From NCBI GenBank assembly GCA_947496355.1, contig CANMCO010000003.1:124001-188000 (forward strand): DNA of 64,000 nucleotides, given 5' to 3'. Under the pieces are notes generated by a model. It saw only the letters and a list, made by a program, of their open reading frames with translations, made no database searches and was not told where the DNA came from. The position numbers and the translations under genes are program-made. Every line of letters begins with the position of its first letter. Within the stretch, counting starts at the first letter, position 1. Shown here piece by piece: positions 62,370-64,000 of the stretch. This stretch comes from an uncultured Aquimarina sp. GTDB lineage: Bacteria > Bacteroidota > Bacteroidia > Flavobacteriales > Flavobacteriaceae.

Positions 62370-64000
62370 ATGAATTTTTTTAACACAAACTCAATTAATT
62401 TTAAAAAAGAGAGATATTCCATTCGGAAGTTTGGTATGCTCGCCTGCTTGGCTTTTATGCTCATGCCTGCCATAAATTTGGCGCAGATAAACCCCTTGCC
62501 TACAAGGTATAAAGCGGCTAATCTTAAAGTTAAATCTATTGACAATCAGGCCAAAAGTAGTGCTGAAGTTATTACAGAATCCATTTCAGAAAAAGGAGCA
62601 ACTTGGTTACGTTTATTTTTTGAAGATGTTAATCTGGGTGCTAATAGTACATTGACCATTACGTCAGATTTGGATGGTGCCACTCAGACTTTGACTGCCA
62701 GAACTATCAAAGACTGGAAAAATACAACAGCGTATTTTAATGGAGATAAAATTACTCTTAAGCTTACCATTGCTGCGGGAGAAAAATCCATTGGTGTCAA
62801 TATCAAAGAAATCGGAATTGGTATACTTGACCCTACAACTAAATCCCAGTGTGGATCTGCAGATGATAGGGTAGATTCAAATGATGCGGCAATAGGAAGA
62901 ATTGTACCTATTGGTTGTACAGGGTGGATTATTACTAACGGGAAACTGGTTACTGCAGGGCATTGTGTGGGTAGTAGAGCTCAAATAATTGAGTTTAATG
63001 TACCAAAATCAAATCCTGATAGAAGTATTGTACATCCTGGACCAGAAGATCAATATCCAATTGGTAATTTTATTTCTCCTTATCCGGGTAATGCGTCTCA
63101 AGCAAATGATTGGGCCGTGTTTACAGCTAGTGCGAATTCACAAACAGGTCAAACTCCTATTCAGGCTCAAGGTAAATCTTTTAACGTTGTACAAAGTGAT
63201 CCAGGAAGTAATATAACAATTACAGGGTTTGGTACTGATACAGGAATAGATAATCAAACACAGCAAATCCATACAGGGCCATTAAGCTCAGTTAATAATA
63301 CATTTGTTAGGTATAGAACAGATACAACCGGAGGTAATTCTGGAAGTCCAATTATTGATGCGGCTACAGGAAATGCAGTAGGTGTTCATGCATATGGTGG
63401 ATGTTCTGGATCTGGGGGTTCTAATTCTGGAGAAAGAGCTACCATTTCTGCATTTTGGGATGCTATGGGACTTGGTGATCCAGGACCAGGGCCAGGTACC
63501 GATGAATGTACAGGAGATGTATCATCTTTTCCTTTCAGCGAGAGTTTTGAAACTAACTTAGGACAGTGGAAAAATACATCTGTTGGTGATGATTTAACTT
63601 GGACCAGAAACTCAGGTGGTACACCTTCTAATGGAACCGGACCAAGTAGTGCTGCTGATGATAGTACATATATTTATGTGGAAGCTTCAGGAAATGGTAC
63701 TGGATATCCTAATAAAAGAGCACTTTTAAACTCTCCTTGTTTAGACTTCAGTAGCTTGACTACTCCTAGACTTGCGTTTGAATACCATATGTTAGGTAGT
63801 GCCATTAATAGCCTAAATGTTGAAGCTAGGACTAATAACACTGGTAATTGGACAAGTGTGTTTAGTAGAACTGGAGAACAAGGTAGCAATTGGAATACTG
63901 CAGATGTAGATCTTTCTGCTTATGCAGGAAACTCTAGTGTGCAAATACGATTTAATGTAGTTACTGGTTCTGGAGGAAGCGGTTGGCAAAGTGATATTGC
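62370..64000 (+). CDS. Secreted trypsin-like serine protease with MAM domain (3' end cut)
   Basis: The frame opens with ATG at 62370 and is still open at the right edge (543 codons). A signal peptide ends INLAQ (residue about 38). A chymotrypsin-fold protease follows, with His in VTAGHC, Asp in NDWAVF and Ser in GGNSGSP. After a GPGPG linker there is a MAM-type domain (FPFSESFETNLGQWKN, PCLDFSSLTTPRLAFEYHMLG). This layout is typical of flavobacterial exported proteases that use T9SS; the sorting domain would lie beyond the window. Confidence 0.85.
   Translation, partial: MNFFNTNSINFKKERYSIRKFGMLACLAFMLMPAINLAQINPLPTRYKAANLKVKSIDNQAKSSAEVITESISEKGATWLRLFFEDVNLGANSTLTITSDLDGATQTLTARTIKDWKNTTAYFNGDKITLKLTIAAGEKSIGVNIKEIGIGILDPTTKSQCGSADDRVDSNDAAIGRIVPIGCTGWIITNGKLVTAGHCVGSRAQIIEFNVPKSNPDRSIVHPGPEDQYPIGNFISPYPGNASQANDWAVFTASANSQTGQTPIQAQGKSFNVVQSDPGSNITITGFGTDTGIDNQTQQIHTGPLSSVNNTFVRYRTDTTGGNSGSPIIDAATGNAVGVHAYGGCSGSGGSNSGERATISAFWDAMGLGDPGPGPGTDECTGDVSSFPFSESFETNLGQWKNTSVGDDLTWTRNSGGTPSNGTGPSSAADDSTYIYVEASGNGTGYPNKRALLNSPCLDFSSLTTPRLAFEYHMLGSAINSLNVEARTNNTGNWTSVFSRTGEQGSNWNTADVDLSAYAGNSSVQIRFNVVTGSGGSGWQSDI

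Noticed and set aside
62264..62545. 93-codon minus-strand ORF near the protease start
   Set aside because: It covers the signal-peptide region of the protease on the opposite strand; the protease has clear catalytic motifs.

Overview
The window is AT-rich chromosomal DNA of a marine member of the Bacteroidota, most like a Flavobacteriaceae genus such as Aquimarina. The evidence is consistent: promoters of the TAnnTTTG type, secreted enzymes ending in type IX secretion (T9SS) C-terminal domains, a hybrid two-component regulator of the HTCS type, and small flavobacterial families (Lacal_2735, TIGR03643/DUF2805, DUF2452). The genus is an inference from gene content.

Region 1-12.9 kb is ordinary core genome: a diheme cytochrome c (cut by the left edge), a small multidrug-export-type membrane protein, a YitT transporter operon, an RsiV-like lipoprotein, a photolyase-family protein with a degraded active site, a LysR regulator, a prohibitin-like lipoprotein, an HPF/RaiA-like protein, a CIA30 protein, folE and several small conserved proteins.

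Region 12.9-28 kb is a carbohydrate-degradation locus. An HTCS regulator is divergent from three very large secreted, modular enzymes: GH5 + beta-helix + CBM6; a PL14-like lyase; and a PL14-like lyase fused to a CBM-like module and a DUF5060-type glycosidase. All three carry the same Cys-bounded domain of about 125 residues just before the T9SS signal. I do not recognise this domain and propose it as a possible new carbohydrate-binding module. There is no SusC/SusD pair here.

Region 29.25-60.68 kb is a 31.4-kb integrative genomic island in the 3' end of mnmE. It is bounded by an exact 20-bp direct repeat that includes the mnmE stop codon, and carries a tyrosine integrase (now broken by an in-frame TAG) and excisionase-like HTH genes next to mnmE. 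The target is the same one SGI1 uses.

The cargo of the island is an RNA-repair and translation-rescue system. It has a WYL regulator, a first rtcB, an rtcB2-prfH operon with an unknown basic protein and a TPR protein, a tRNA array of 13 genes plus broken copies, a structured RNA containing tRNA-like and tRNA-fragment elements, and a slipin. The parts are tied together by regulation. Three copies of a 21-bp palindrome (CTACGCA-N7-TGCGTAG type) lie exactly 8 nt before the -7 element of the promoters for the 30.4-kb gene, for rtcB, and for the tRNA-like RNA at 40.75 kb. Four small units (33.1, 33.5, 38.35 and 38.77 kb) each have a promoter, a 21-41-codon ORF, an A segment inside the ORF, and B and C segments that form a terminator. 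A and C both pair with B. These look like leader-peptide attenuators that would sense translation failure, placed before the rtcB2-prfH operon and before the tRNA array. I regard this as the most likely undescribed system in the window.

The rest of the island is defence-type cargo: a PHP-ATPase of TrlF type, a TM0106-type nuclease-helicase, a DUF4145 protein and a 1614-residue exonuclease-RecQ-UvrD fusion, followed by the integration module. After mnmE the window ends in a secreted trypsin-like protease with a MAM domain, cut by the right edge.
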